NCBI GenBank assembly: GCA_041874755.1
Contig: CP102611.1
Coordinates: 1,922,001 to 1,986,000, forward strand
Direction: 5' to 3'
From: Chitinibacter sp. SCUT-21
GTDB lineage: Bacteria; Pseudomonadota; Gammaproteobacteria; Burkholderiales; Chitinibacteraceae
Length of the DNA stretch: 64,000 nt
Part shown: positions 55,188 to 63,420 of the stretch, piece after piece
Numbering within the stretch: the stretch's first letter is position 1
Layout: the number at the start of each line of letters is the position of its first letter
The notes under the pieces: model-generated
The model's database searches: none
What the model was told of the DNA's origin: nothing
What the model saw: only the letters and a program-made list of their open reading frames with translations
Made by a program: the position numbers and the translations under genes

Positions 55188-56087
55188 ATGAATACAATCA
55201 ACGCAGACCTGAACGATTATTTGTATTTCGCCCGCGTGATCGAACACGGCGGCTTTTCCGCGGCGGCACGGCAATTGGGCATCCCCAAATCACGGCTATC
55301 GCGCCGCATTGCCGGGCTTGAGGCGCGACTGGGCGTGCGACTACTGCAACGCAGCACACGCAAAATCACGCTGACCGACGTCGGGCAAAAATTTCTCGGC
55401 CACTGTCAAGCGCTGCTGCGCGAAGCCGAAGCCGCCGAATGCGTGGTCGCCAGCCAACGCGCCGAACCATCGGGGCGAGTGCGGCTGAGCCTACCACCGG
55501 CGATGATCGACGGGCTGTGCGACGTACTGCATCGCTTTATCGTCGCGCACCCCAAAGTCACGCTAGAAACCATCACCACCACGCGACGCGTTGATTTACT
55601 CGAAGAGGGCATCGACGTCGCGCTGCGCGTACGCGCCACCGACGATGAAGACCCGCAATGGGCCACGCGGCGGCTGCGGCCAACGCAGGCATTGCTCGTC
55701 GCCAGCCCCGCACTGATCGCGCAATACGGAGGCATCAGCACGCCCGGCGCGCTCGCGATGGCGCCAGCCATGGGCGTCGTCGCCGCCGATCAGCGCATTC
55801 ACTGGCGGCTAGTCAACGCGCAAGGCGAAGTGCGTGAATTCGTATTACCCCCGCGTTTAATTAGCGAACACTTCGGTCTACGCCGCCAAGCCGCAATCGA
55901 TGGGGTAGGGGTGACAATGCTGCCCGCTGACTATGCCGCCGCCGATCTAGCCAGCGGCGCGCTGGTCGAAGTGCTACCCGACTGGCGCTTCCCAGTGAGC
56001 CACGTGCAGGCGGTGTACGTTAGCCAACGGGGTTTATCGCCGGCGGTAAGGGCCTTGTTGGATGCATTAGTGGATGCGCTAGGATAG
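55188..56087 (+). CDS. LysR-family regulator, divergent to azoR
   Basis: 299 residues. N-terminal winged helix (YLYFARVIEHGGFSAAARQLG, then IPKSRLSRRIAGLEARLGVRL) and a substrate-binding domain (~90-299). Resembles the regulators that sit back to back with azoreductase or quinone reductase genes and sense quinone-like stress. Its TAG stop is fused to a 49-bp repeat. Confidence 0.93.
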   Translation: MNTINADLNDYLYFARVIEHGGFSAAARQLGIPKSRLSRRIAGLEARLGVRLLQRSTRKITLTDVGQKFLGHCQALLREAEAAECVVASQRAEPSGRVRLSLPPAMIDGLCDVLHRFIVAHPKVTLETITTTRRVDLLEEGIDVALRVRATDDEDPQWATRRLRPTQALLVASPALIAQYGGISTPGALAMAPAMGVVAADQRIHWRLVNAQGEVREFVLPPRLISEHFGLRRQAAIDGVGVTMLPADYAAADLASGALVEVLPDWRFPVSHVQAVYVSQRGLSPAVRALLDALVDALG

Positions 56088-56135
56088 GGTATATCTCTGC
56101 ATCGATTATTAAATATAGCTAATAGGTACATACCA
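56087..56135 (+). repeat. 49-bp GGGTAT palindromic element, copy 14
   Basis: Shares its first G with the TAG stop of the LysR gene; right end CATACCA matches the expected end at five of seven positions. Internal sequence diverged. Confidence 0.55.
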
Positions 56136-56231
56136 TTAGCAGTATGTCGGTACGGCTTCAGCTTGCCGTACAGCCTGCGTAACGCGAGCAGGCCAATTGC
56201 TTGCTCGCCATGTTTCACAGCAAGACCGCAC

Positions 56232-56837
56232 TCAGGCCTGATTGGCCTCGATCAGTTGGGCACAAACTCTTTGTACTAAAGCCATCATTTGCGTTAAATC
56301 GATGCTGCGTTGCTGCTTGGTACCGTACAGCACTAAACAGCCTTCAGCACTCACGGCCACCAAGCTGGTAACCTCGCGCAGCGTTTGTTCACTCACCGTA
56401 GGATAGTACGCTTGCAACAGCGCAATCGCTTGCTCATGGATCTGATCATAAAAGCGATCTACGCTGTCGCGTACCGAAGCATCGTGCAGCGCTACCGACC
56501 ATAGCTCACGAAATAAACGCACGGTGCGCTCTCGGCTGGCATCTTCCAGCACCCAGCGTATCAGGGCTTCGAGAGCATTTTCTTGTCGCTCCGCCGCTTG
56601 TGCCAAGGTCGATGCAAATTGCCTCGCGTATTGCGTTAGCAATTGCTCGATGAGTGCTAGCAACAAGCCTTGTTTATTCGGGTAGTGATAAGTCAGATTC
56701 CCCACCGCGATTCCGGCTCGCTCGGCGATTTTGCGAGTCGTAAACCCCGCCATGCCATCTTCAACAAACACATCAAGCGCCCGCGCCAAGATCAATTGCT
56801 GGGTGGATAAATGATCTGAGCTGTCTGGATAGAGCAT
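56232..56837 (-). CDS. TetR-family regulator, divergent to alkylsulfatase
   Basis: 201 residues from ATG 56837 with AGGA seven bases upstream. DNA-binding domain LILARALDVFVEDGMAGFTT and RKIAERAGIAVGNLTYHYPNK (recognition helix YHYPNKQGL); the remainder is an all-helical ligand domain. It faces the sulfatase-fadL unit across 180 bp, so it probably represses that unit and answers to an alkyl sulfate, alcohol or fatty acid. Confidence 0.92.
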   Translation of the reverse strand: MLYPDSSDHLSTQQLILARALDVFVEDGMAGFTTRKIAERAGIAVGNLTYHYPNKQGLLLALIEQLLTQYARQFASTLAQAAERQENALEALIRWVLEDASRERTVRLFRELWSVALHDASVRDSVDRFYDQIHEQAIALLQAYYPTVSEQTLREVTSLVAVSAEGCLVLYGTKQQRSIDLTQMMALVQRVCAQLIEANQA

Positions 56838-56880
56838 GGCCAATTCCTAAGGCGGGGTGAATCAAACGTGCAATTTTACA

Positions 56881-56925
56881 CTTAGCTTACTTTTACCATT
56901 TTCTTTGTTATGCCATCTAGCTAAG
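56881..56925. promoter_or_regulatory. CTTAGCT..AGCTAAG inverted half-sites in the TetR-sulfatase gap
   Basis: Exact seven-base half-sites at 56881-56887 and 56919-56925. The 31-bp spacing is too wide for one TetR dimer, so these may be two operators or chance. Confidence 0.25.
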
Positions 56926-57016
56926 ATGCAACACATAGGTCAAGTGTACTAGATTCTAAATCGCAAAAGACAAATGCGCTAGCGCCTATTTTTTAATTGC
57001 CCACGGAGTATTGATC

Positions 57017-59059
57017 ATGAAACTGAAACCTCGAAATCTCATTATCTCGATGGCTGTACTTGGCTTATTTGCCAGCCCTGTGTTTGCGGCAGGCGGCGGC
57101 GGGGTGAGTGACACCGATCCGAATGCCAAGCTCGGTTTGCATTTCGATGCCAAGGGCAAAGCTCCTTCAAGCTACACCAAAGCATTGCAAAATCAGGCGC
57201 GCAAAACCCTGCCTTTTGAAGATCAGCGCGACTTTGCTGAATCGAGCAAAGGCTTGATCGCCAAGCCCGAATACAGCGTGATTCGCAACGAGAAAGGCGA
57301 CATCATCTGGAATATCGGTAGCTATGATTACCTGCTCGACGGGAAAGACTTCGATAGCATCCACCCATCCTTGCAACGCCAAGCCATTTTGAATATGGGC
57401 TATGGCCTGTATGAAGTTGTGCCCAATAAAGTCTACCAAGTGCGTGGTTTCGATTTGGCGAATATGACCCTGATTAAGGGCGATACCGGCTGGATTTTAT
57501 TTGACGTGCTCACGTCCAAAGAAACCGCCAAAGCCGCGCTGGATTTTGCCAATGAAAAACTTGGCCATCGTCCGGTGAAAGCCGTGGTGTTCTCGCACTC
57601 GCACGGCGACCACTTTGGTGGTGTGCGCGGTGTGGTCGATGAAAAAGACGTCGCGAGCGGCAAAGTAAAAATCATCGCGCCCGAAGGCTTTATGGAGCAC
57701 GCAGTTTCGGAAAACGTTTACGCCGGTAACGCGATGGCGCGCCGTATGTTGCTGGCCTATGGCACATTGCTGCCGCACAACCCATTTGGCCACGTCGATC
57801 AGGCGATTGGTAAAAACGTCTCTTCTGGTGAATTGGGTTTGATTCCACCTACCGTTACAATCAGCAAGCCTATTGAAAATATGACGATTGACGGCGTTGA
57901 GATGGTATTCCAAAACACGCCGGGTACCGAAGCACCGTCGGAAATGAACACCTACTTCCCGCAATTCCGTGGTTTCTGGGCGGCAGAAAATGTCACCGGC
58001 ACCGTGCACAATATTTATACGCTGCGCGGCGCCTTGGTGCGTGATGCGCTGGCTTGGTCAAAAAATATCAATGACGCGTTGTATATGTTTGGCGATAAAA
58101 CCGACGTAATGTTTGCCTCGCACAGCTGGCCGCGTTGGGGGCAAAATCGCGTGCAGGAAGTCCTGCGTACTCAGCGTGATATTTACGCCAATTTAAATAA
58201 CGACGTGCTGCACTTGGCAAACCAAGGCGTCACGATTAACGAAATCCACAACGTTTACAAACCACCCGTATCCTTGCAGCAAAACTGGGCTGCGCATTCA
58301 TACCACGGCTCGGAAGAGCACAATAGCCGCGCGGTGATTAATCGCTATATCGGTTACTGGGATGGTAACCCAGCGACACTAGTGCCCTTGTCGCCACGTG
58401 ATTCAGCGCCGCTTTACGTTGAAATGATGGGTGGCAGCGACAAAATCATCGCCAAAGCCAAAGCATTGCACGATGCCGGCCAGTATCGCGAAGCGGTAGA
58501 GATCTTAAATAAACTGACGCTGGCCGAGCCGAAAAACACCGCGGCCAAAGATTTGCTGGCCAATGTGTACGAGCAGTTGGGCTACCAGAAAGAAAGTGTT
58601 GCTTTGCGCAATAGCTTCTTGGCTGGCGCTTACGAGCTGCGCAATGGCGTGCCACAAGGCCGCTCAGCCAAAGGCGATGGGCCAGACATGATTTCGGCAA
58701 TGTCGACCGAACTCTTTCTTGACTATATGGGCATCACAATGGACAGCAAAAAAGCCGCTGGGATGAAGTTCAAAATCAATCTGAACACGCCAGACAATGG
58801 CGAGAAATACGTGATTGAAATGAGCAACTCAACGCTGACCAACATCAAGAACTATCAAGCCAGCGACGCAAACCTGACCATTACCGTGAACCGCGCCGAG
58901 ATCGACACGATCTTGCTGGGGCAGGCCACCTTTAAAGACTTGGTGAAAAACGGCAAAGCCAAACTCAACGGCAATGCCAAGGTGCTCGATCAGTTGATGA
59001 GCACGCAAGTGAAGTTTGATCCACGCTTTGAAATCTTGCCTGGCACGAAAAAAGACTAA
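57017..59059 (+). CDS. Exported alkyl/aryl-sulfatase, second copy
   Basis: 680 residues from ATG 57017 (GGAG nine bases upstream). Sec signal MKLKPRNLIISMAVLGLFAS-PVFA, metallo-beta-lactamase zinc motif HSHGDHFGG near residue 193, NTYFPQFRGFWAAEN, SHSWPRWGQNR, a helical dimerisation domain (~410-550) and the C-terminal SCP2-like domain. It shares this whole layout with the gene at 38198 but is longer at the N-terminus (Gly-rich AGGGGVSD). Expected to release alcohols from alkyl sulfates in the periplasm. Followed 63 bp later by a FadL-type porin. Confidence 0.94.
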   Translation: MKLKPRNLIISMAVLGLFASPVFAAGGGGVSDTDPNAKLGLHFDAKGKAPSSYTKALQNQARKTLPFEDQRDFAESSKGLIAKPEYSVIRNEKGDIIWNIGSYDYLLDGKDFDSIHPSLQRQAILNMGYGLYEVVPNKVYQVRGFDLANMTLIKGDTGWILFDVLTSKETAKAALDFANEKLGHRPVKAVVFSHSHGDHFGGVRGVVDEKDVASGKVKIIAPEGFMEHAVSENVYAGNAMARRMLLAYGTLLPHNPFGHVDQAIGKNVSSGELGLIPPTVTISKPIENMTIDGVEMVFQNTPGTEAPSEMNTYFPQFRGFWAAENVTGTVHNIYTLRGALVRDALAWSKNINDALYMFGDKTDVMFASHSWPRWGQNRVQEVLRTQRDIYANLNNDVLHLANQGVTINEIHNVYKPPVSLQQNWAAHSYHGSEEHNSRAVINRYIGYWDGNPATLVPLSPRDSAPLYVEMMGGSDKIIAKAKALHDAGQYREAVEILNKLTLAEPKNTAAKDLLANVYEQLGYQKESVALRNSFLAGAYELRNGVPQGRSAKGDGPDMISAMSTELFLDYMGITMDSKKAAGMKFKINLNTPDNGEKYVIEMSNSTLTNIKNYQASDANLTITVNRAEIDTILLGQATFKDLVKNGKAKLNGNAKVLDQLMSTQVKFDPRFEILPGTKKD

Positions 59060-59122
59060 GCCAGGCCGCCGCCACCGTAGCAAGCGCCATGGTGGCGGCA
59101 ATCTAGTGAGCAAGGAAAAATC

Positions 59123-60280
59123 ATGAAAATCAGACTACTGATCGCGCTGGCGCTCAATCTACCCGCCGCAGCGTGGGCCTCTGGCCTGTATTTGTATGAG
59201 ATGGGCACCGAAGACGTCGGCTTGGCCAGCGCAGGTAGCGCCGCGCGGGCGCAAGACGCTTCCGTCATGGCATATAACCCCGCCGGTTTAACGCAACTGC
59301 AAGGCGATGTGCTCACGCTGGGCGTGCAAGCGCTCTACGGTGATACGGCTTACCAGCCCAATCGCGCGCCAGCCACAGACAGCGTGATCGGCTGGTTTCC
59401 GGGCATGAGTGCTTTTTACAGCCACAGCGTCGACGAAGATTTAAAACTGGGCTTGGGCGTGTACGGTAATTTTGGCCTATCGATGGATTTTGGCGATTGG
59501 GCCGGTAAAAGCCTGATGCAAAAAAGCACCCTCGTCGGCATGACGGTACAACCCACTGTGGCGTATCGCCTGAACGATCAATGGTCAATTGGCGCCAGCA
59601 TTAACGCCAACTATGGCATCTTTGCCTTGGAGCGCAACGCACTGGGGCAAGACTATAAGCTGGACGATAGCGATTGGAGCCACAACGCCAAAATCGGCCT
59701 GCTGTACCAGCACGACGCGCAAACGCGCGTGGGGCTGAGCTACACCAGCAAAACCCAATACGAATTTACCGGCCACGCCACAGGGCTGGCCACTAGCGGA
59801 TTGCCACTCTCGGGCACCGTCAATGCGCCGCAGCAATTGCTATTGAGCGCCTATCACCAAATCAACCCGCAATGGGCGGTAATGGGTAATTTAGGCTGGC
59901 AAGACTGGTCGGCCTACAATAAAAACGAGCTATGGCTAGGCCAGCAAAGCAAACCTGCGGGCACGATGATGCGCGATACCTGGCACGCCGCCGTTGGCGT
60001 GCAATATCAAGTTAATTCCGCGCTGCGGCTCAACACCGGCTTGGCGTTTGATAGCAGCATTTATCAAGACCAATCCAACACCTCGCTCGCCATCCCCGCT
60101 GGCGACACGCTACGTTGGGGCATGGGCGCGCAGTATCAAATCGATCAGCGCAGCAGCATCGGCGCCGCCTTAGAAATAGCGCGCATCGACGGCTCCAGCG
60201 TGGCCAATCCAATTGTGGGTGGTCGATACGATGATTCAACGCTGACGTTCTTGACGGTGAATTATTCGCGGAGCTTCTAA
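59123..60280 (+). CDS. FadL/OmpP1-family outer-membrane transporter
   Basis: 385 residues. Signal peptide MKIRLLIALALNLPAAAWA, then SGLYLYEMGTEDVGLASAGS and the NPAGLT motif of the FadL hatch domain, alternating amphipathic strands and a terminal Phe (YSRSF) for BAM recognition. FadL channels take up fatty acids and other hydrophobic compounds. Co-directional and 63 bp behind the alkylsulfatase, so it probably imports long-chain alcohols or alkyl sulfates for that pathway. Confidence 0.92.
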   Translation: MKIRLLIALALNLPAAAWASGLYLYEMGTEDVGLASAGSAARAQDASVMAYNPAGLTQLQGDVLTLGVQALYGDTAYQPNRAPATDSVIGWFPGMSAFYSHSVDEDLKLGLGVYGNFGLSMDFGDWAGKSLMQKSTLVGMTVQPTVAYRLNDQWSIGASINANYGIFALERNALGQDYKLDDSDWSHNAKIGLLYQHDAQTRVGLSYTSKTQYEFTGHATGLATSGLPLSGTVNAPQQLLLSAYHQINPQWAVMGNLGWQDWSAYNKNELWLGQQSKPAGTMMRDTWHAAVGVQYQVNSALRLNTGLAFDSSIYQDQSNTSLAIPAGDTLRWGMGAQYQIDQRSSIGAALEIARIDGSSVANPIVGGRYDDSTLTFLTVNYSRSF

Positions 60281-60299
60281 GGTTTTTGCATACTGGCAG

Positions 60300-60348
60300 T
60301 GGTATTGCCATATGGCGCTTTTTTAATCTGGTCCAGCGATGAATACCC
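60300..60348 (-). repeat. 49-bp GGGTAT palindromic element, copy 15
   Basis: Minus strand starts GGGTATTCATCG, other end GGCAATACCA. It begins 19 bp after the fadL stop and lies 17 bp before a parS-like site. Confidence 0.65.
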
Positions 60349-60365
60349 ATGGTGGTGTGATGGGG

Positions 60366-60381
60366 TGTTTCACGTGGAACA
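60366..60381. other. parS-like site 1
   Basis: TGTTTCACGTGGAACA matches the ParB-binding consensus TGTTTCACGTGAAACA at 15 of 16 positions; the difference (GGAAC) is found in Pseudomonas parS half-sites. Intergenic. Confidence 0.75.
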
Positions 60382-60386
60382 GAACG

Positions 60387-60490
60387 GTAGGGCGTATTCG
60401 ACGCGAAACGGCAATACGCCAAGTGGCTGTATGACTGACAGTCATGGTCTCTTTGCATGCGGCGTAATGCCTTCGGCGATTACGCCCTAC
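60387..60490. repeat. BIME-like element related to the RAYT elements
   Basis: 104 bp bounded by GTAGGGCGTA / TACGCCCTAC, with two inner hairpins GGCGTATT..AATACGCC (60391-60420) and GGCGTAAT..ATTACGCC (60461-60486). Same architecture and same outer GTAGGGCG as the elements at 2459 and 2664, with a different inner sequence. Confidence 0.75.
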
Positions 60491-60612
60491 GCCTTACCGC
60501 GATAAACAATAGCTAGTTTCATTTCAACACAATCAACCCAAATTTTTTAGCTTGGCGCAAAACAAGCTAAATACCCGCGCCCTACAATCACTGCATCTCT
60601 ATCTAGCTGGAC

Positions 60613-61509
60613 ATGGCCGCCATGCATAAGTTGATCTGCGATCTCGAATCCGCCATCTCCGCCGCCACTGGCGTGCCGTTTCACGTGAAACAACAGCGCA
60701 GCGTTGGAGGTGGGTGTATTAATCAGGCCTTTGTCATCGGCGATGCCATCGACCCGACGCGGCAGTATTTTGTGAAGACCAATCGCGCGGCTTTGCATAG
60801 CATGTTTGTGGCCGAGGCGGCGGGGCTGGCGGCTTTGGGGCAGGGGATGCGGGTGCCGCTGCCGATTGCACACGGCGTGAGCGATGGGCAGGCTTGGTTG
60901 GTGTTGGAGTATTTACCGCTGTCGGGCTCACCCGACCCTGCGGCGATGGGCGCGGCCTTGGCGCGCGTGCATCGGATTGCTCCGGCGGGAGCGCCGCGCT
61001 TTGGCTGGGAGATGGATAACACCATCGGCAGCACGCCGCAAAGTAATCGCTGGCACGATAGCTGGGTGGATTTCTGGCGCGAGGAACGATTGCTGCCGCA
61101 GTTTAAGTTGGCGCGAAACAATGGCTGTGATTTTGGCGCTGCGGGCGCGAAGTTGCTCGACAATATCCCCGATTTTTTCCGCGCTTACACCCCACAGCCG
61201 AGCTTGCTGCACGGCGATTTGTGGGGCGGCAATGCCGCGGGGCTGGCGGATGGCACGCCGGTGATCTTTGACCCCGCCTGCTATTTTGGCGATAGAGAGT
61301 GCGACTTGGCGATGACCGAGCTATTCGGCGGCTTTGGCCCGCGCTTTCTCGCCGCCTATCACGCCACGTGGCCGATTGATGCGGGCTATGCGCAGCGCAA
61401 AACGCTGTACAACTTGTACCACATCATCAACCACATTAATTTATTCGGCAGCGGCTACGAGGACCAAGCACGGCAGATGATTGCTCGTTTATTAAGCGAA
61501 TTGTCTTAG
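60613..61509 (+). CDS. Fructosamine-kinase-family protein
   Basis: 298 residues. Kinase-like fold of the fructosamine 3-kinase/YniA family: GGGCINQAFVI and YFVKTNR (ATP Lys), WLVLEYLPL hinge, catalytic LLHGDLWGGN (His-Gly-Asp) and metal Asp in VIFDPACYFGDRECDLAM. It probably phosphorylates ketosamines to repair glycated proteins. A parS-like site lies inside codons 22-28 (FHVK). Start could also be ATG 60622. The gene overlaps the convergent hydrolase gene by four bases. Confidence 0.92.
   Translation: MAAMHKLICDLESAISAATGVPFHVKQQRSVGGGCINQAFVIGDAIDPTRQYFVKTNRAALHSMFVAEAAGLAALGQGMRVPLPIAHGVSDGQAWLVLEYLPLSGSPDPAAMGAALARVHRIAPAGAPRFGWEMDNTIGSTPQSNRWHDSWVDFWREERLLPQFKLARNNGCDFGAAGAKLLDNIPDFFRAYTPQPSLLHGDLWGGNAAGLADGTPVIFDPACYFGDRECDLAMTELFGGFGPRFLAAYHATWPIDAGYAQRKTLYNLYHIINHINLFGSGYEDQARQMIARLLSELS
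60677..60692. other. parS-like site 2, inside the fructosamine-kinase gene
   Basis: CGTTTCACGTGAAACA, a perfect 14-bp GTTTCACGTGAAAC palindrome differing from the ParB-binding consensus only in the first base. It encodes Phe-His-Val-Lys. Confidence 0.8.
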
Positions 61510-62657
61510 GCGCGGTTGAATAAAGCGCTCAAGCGCAGGCCTTGGCTGAGCAATTGATACACTAGCCCTGTACTCGCAATGTGGTGCAATACTTGGCTTT
61601 GCCATAAATGCCGTTTGCTAGGTGGAAGATGATGGATGCGAGCTTGCTCGCGCTTTGCCTGCAAAGTTAAATCTTGCAAATGCAAAATAACCCGCTCGCC
61701 GCAATGCGCGTGGATGGCGGCACGGTTGATATTGCTATGGTCAACGGTGAAAACGGGCAAGGTTTTTCGGCCTAATTCGCTCGCTAGCTCCAGCCAAACA
61801 TAGTGCCCCGCGTCGCGCAGCAAATGCAGCTCACTATTGGGCAATTGTGCGTGCAATAGCTGTGCGCCGATGCTGGCAGGGGTAATCAAATCAGCGGTGC
61901 CACAAAAAATCTGCACCGGCTTTTCAATGGCTCGCACGCTACTCGGCTGTAAAAATGGCACCATGGCCGGCGCGAATAACACTGCGCTACGGATTCGAAC
62001 ATCCGAAAAATCGCGCTCTGCCAATTCAAATTGCTGCGCCCAGTTTGGGTCGTGCCGCCATGCTTTTCGGCGCGCAATTAGGTCGGGAAATTCTGGCACC
62101 GAAAACTGTTTGGCCAGCGGGCTGCGGCAAAATTGATCGAACAAAGCCAAATCAAACTTTGCACCCAATAGCGCTAACGCGCTGTATGCGCCGATCGAAA
62201 AGCCGATTGCATCAATGCGCGCGGCGTCGATGGCAAATTCTTGCAGCGCAAAATCAAGCACTCGGCTTAAATCGAGCGGCCGTTGCCACCAAAACAAGCA
62301 ACCCTCTAAGGTGTAGGCTTCGGTAGCGCAATTGCCATGATGATTCACTGCGATTGCGATATATCCTTGCCGTGCCAACATCGAACCCAGCCAGCCCAAC
62401 TGCAAGGCCGAGCCACCAAAACCATGTGATAGCAATACGCAGGGCCAGCGCCCCTCGACGATGGCGCCGTCTTTCACGACTTTGCTGCCGACAAAACTCG
62501 CGCTTGCGGCATCCGCGCCGCCAAAGCCATAGATCTCTTCGTTGGTATCGTGGGTGGGGTACCAGATTTCACACGCTAAAGGCCGAGCCGCATCACCCGC
62601 CCAATTGCGGCGTGATGGGTCTTGCCAAAGCCGCTGACTCCAAGCTGCTTGATACAT
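61506..62657 (-). CDS. Alpha/beta hydrolase, predicted dienelactone-hydrolase/PAF-acetylhydrolase type
   Basis: 383 residues from ATG 62657 behind GGAG. Core features: PCVLLSHGFGGSALQLGWLG (oxyanion), nucleophile in AIGFSIGAYSALALLG (Ser ~172), acid in FCGTADLITPA and His in DAGHYVWLEL. No signal peptide. A ~70-residue C-terminal extension rich in His/Gln/Arg (LTLQAKREQARIHHLPPSKR) is not typical. Substrate unknown. Confidence 0.82.
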   Translation of the reverse strand: MYQAAWSQRLWQDPSRRNWAGDAARPLACEIWYPTHDTNEEIYGFGGADAASASFVGSKVVKDGAIVEGRWPCVLLSHGFGGSALQLGWLGSMLARQGYIAIAVNHHGNCATEAYTLEGCLFWWQRPLDLSRVLDFALQEFAIDAARIDAIGFSIGAYSALALLGAKFDLALFDQFCRSPLAKQFSVPEFPDLIARRKAWRHDPNWAQQFELAERDFSDVRIRSAVLFAPAMVPFLQPSSVRAIEKPVQIFCGTADLITPASIGAQLLHAQLPNSELHLLRDAGHYVWLELASELGRKTLPVFTVDHSNINRAAIHAHCGERVILHLQDLTLQAKREQARIHHLPPSKRHLWQSQVLHHIASTGLVYQLLSQGLRLSALFNRA

Positions 62658-62806
62658 GCATGACTCCTTCAGAGCCTCGCAGCATACTGAATCAGTGCGG
62701 TAAATTTCAATTCAAATTGTGTTGATAGGGGAAAATGGCTGCGATTTTTGGCCGCCAAATGCACAATTTAGCCACGAGCAAAATCCATGGCCTTGTTCCC
62801 TGTGCT

Positions 62807-63223
62807 TTATTCTTTTGCAAAGTACAGTACTTGGCTGCGCGGCTGTTTTGCTTTGAGTTTAAGCGTGCTGGTCAGCGTTTCGCCTTCATACGTTGCAGCG
62901 ACTTTGTATTGACCTGCGGCCAGATTCACAAACAAAAACGGCCCTGGCACTTGGACTTCGAGCAGAGCGCTTTTCTCGCCCACTTTGGTAACAACGACTT
63001 TGACATCTGCCAAATAAGCGCCGCTGGTTTTGGCAGCAAAGGTCAGCCGCAGATTGTAGTTTTTGCTTTGCTCAGCAAATTCGCTTTGCGACATTTCACC
63101 GATGCCACCCGCCATATACTGCACGCCCGTAGCATTGGTTTGCGCCATCTCGGCAGCGTGTAGCGGGCTCATCGCCGCCAAACTAACAAAGAACGTGAAC
63201 GCGATGGTTTTAAGGTTAAACAT
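62807..63223 (-). CDS. Secreted small protein with Ig/carboxypeptidase-regulatory-like fold
   Basis: 138 residues; AAGGAG precedes ATG 63223. Signal peptide MFNLKTIAFTFFVSLAAMSP-LHA, then GGIGEMSQSEF, and strands NLRLTFAAKTSGAYLADVKV, LLEVQVPGPFLFVNLAAGQY, KVAATYEGETLTSTLKL that fit a beta-sandwich of the carboxypeptidase-regulatory type. No Cys, no catalytic motif. Probably a periplasmic structural or stress protein; function unknown. Confidence 0.75.
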   Translation of the reverse strand: MFNLKTIAFTFFVSLAAMSPLHAAEMAQTNATGVQYMAGGIGEMSQSEFAEQSKNYNLRLTFAAKTSGAYLADVKVVVTKVGEKSALLEVQVPGPFLFVNLAAGQYKVAATYEGETLTSTLKLKAKQPRSQVLYFAKE

Positions 63224-63364
63224 ATTTACTCCTTAAATTGATAGCGATAGTAGATCTTTCAATGTAGTTCGCTGTGCCATACCGATGGCATTTAGCATTA
63301 ATAATTGGCCAGATAATAAGACATACGGCCGGATTACAAATCCGAACACAATAGATACATGCCA

Positions 63365-63413
63365 ATGTATTCATCCAAAAACATTGATATAATTGGCATA
63401 CGAGCAAATACCC
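63365..63413 (-). repeat. 49-bp GGGTAT palindromic element, copy 16
   Basis: Minus strand starts GGGTATTTGC seven bases after the stop of the GGDEF gene and ends GAATACAT. Confidence 0.65.
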
Positions 63414-63420
63414 AGCAAGC

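Noticed and set aside
16316..55999. Other CACGTG hexamers (for example at 16.3, 19.2, 28.0 and 56.0 kb)
   Set aside because: Flanks do not match parS beyond the central hexamer.
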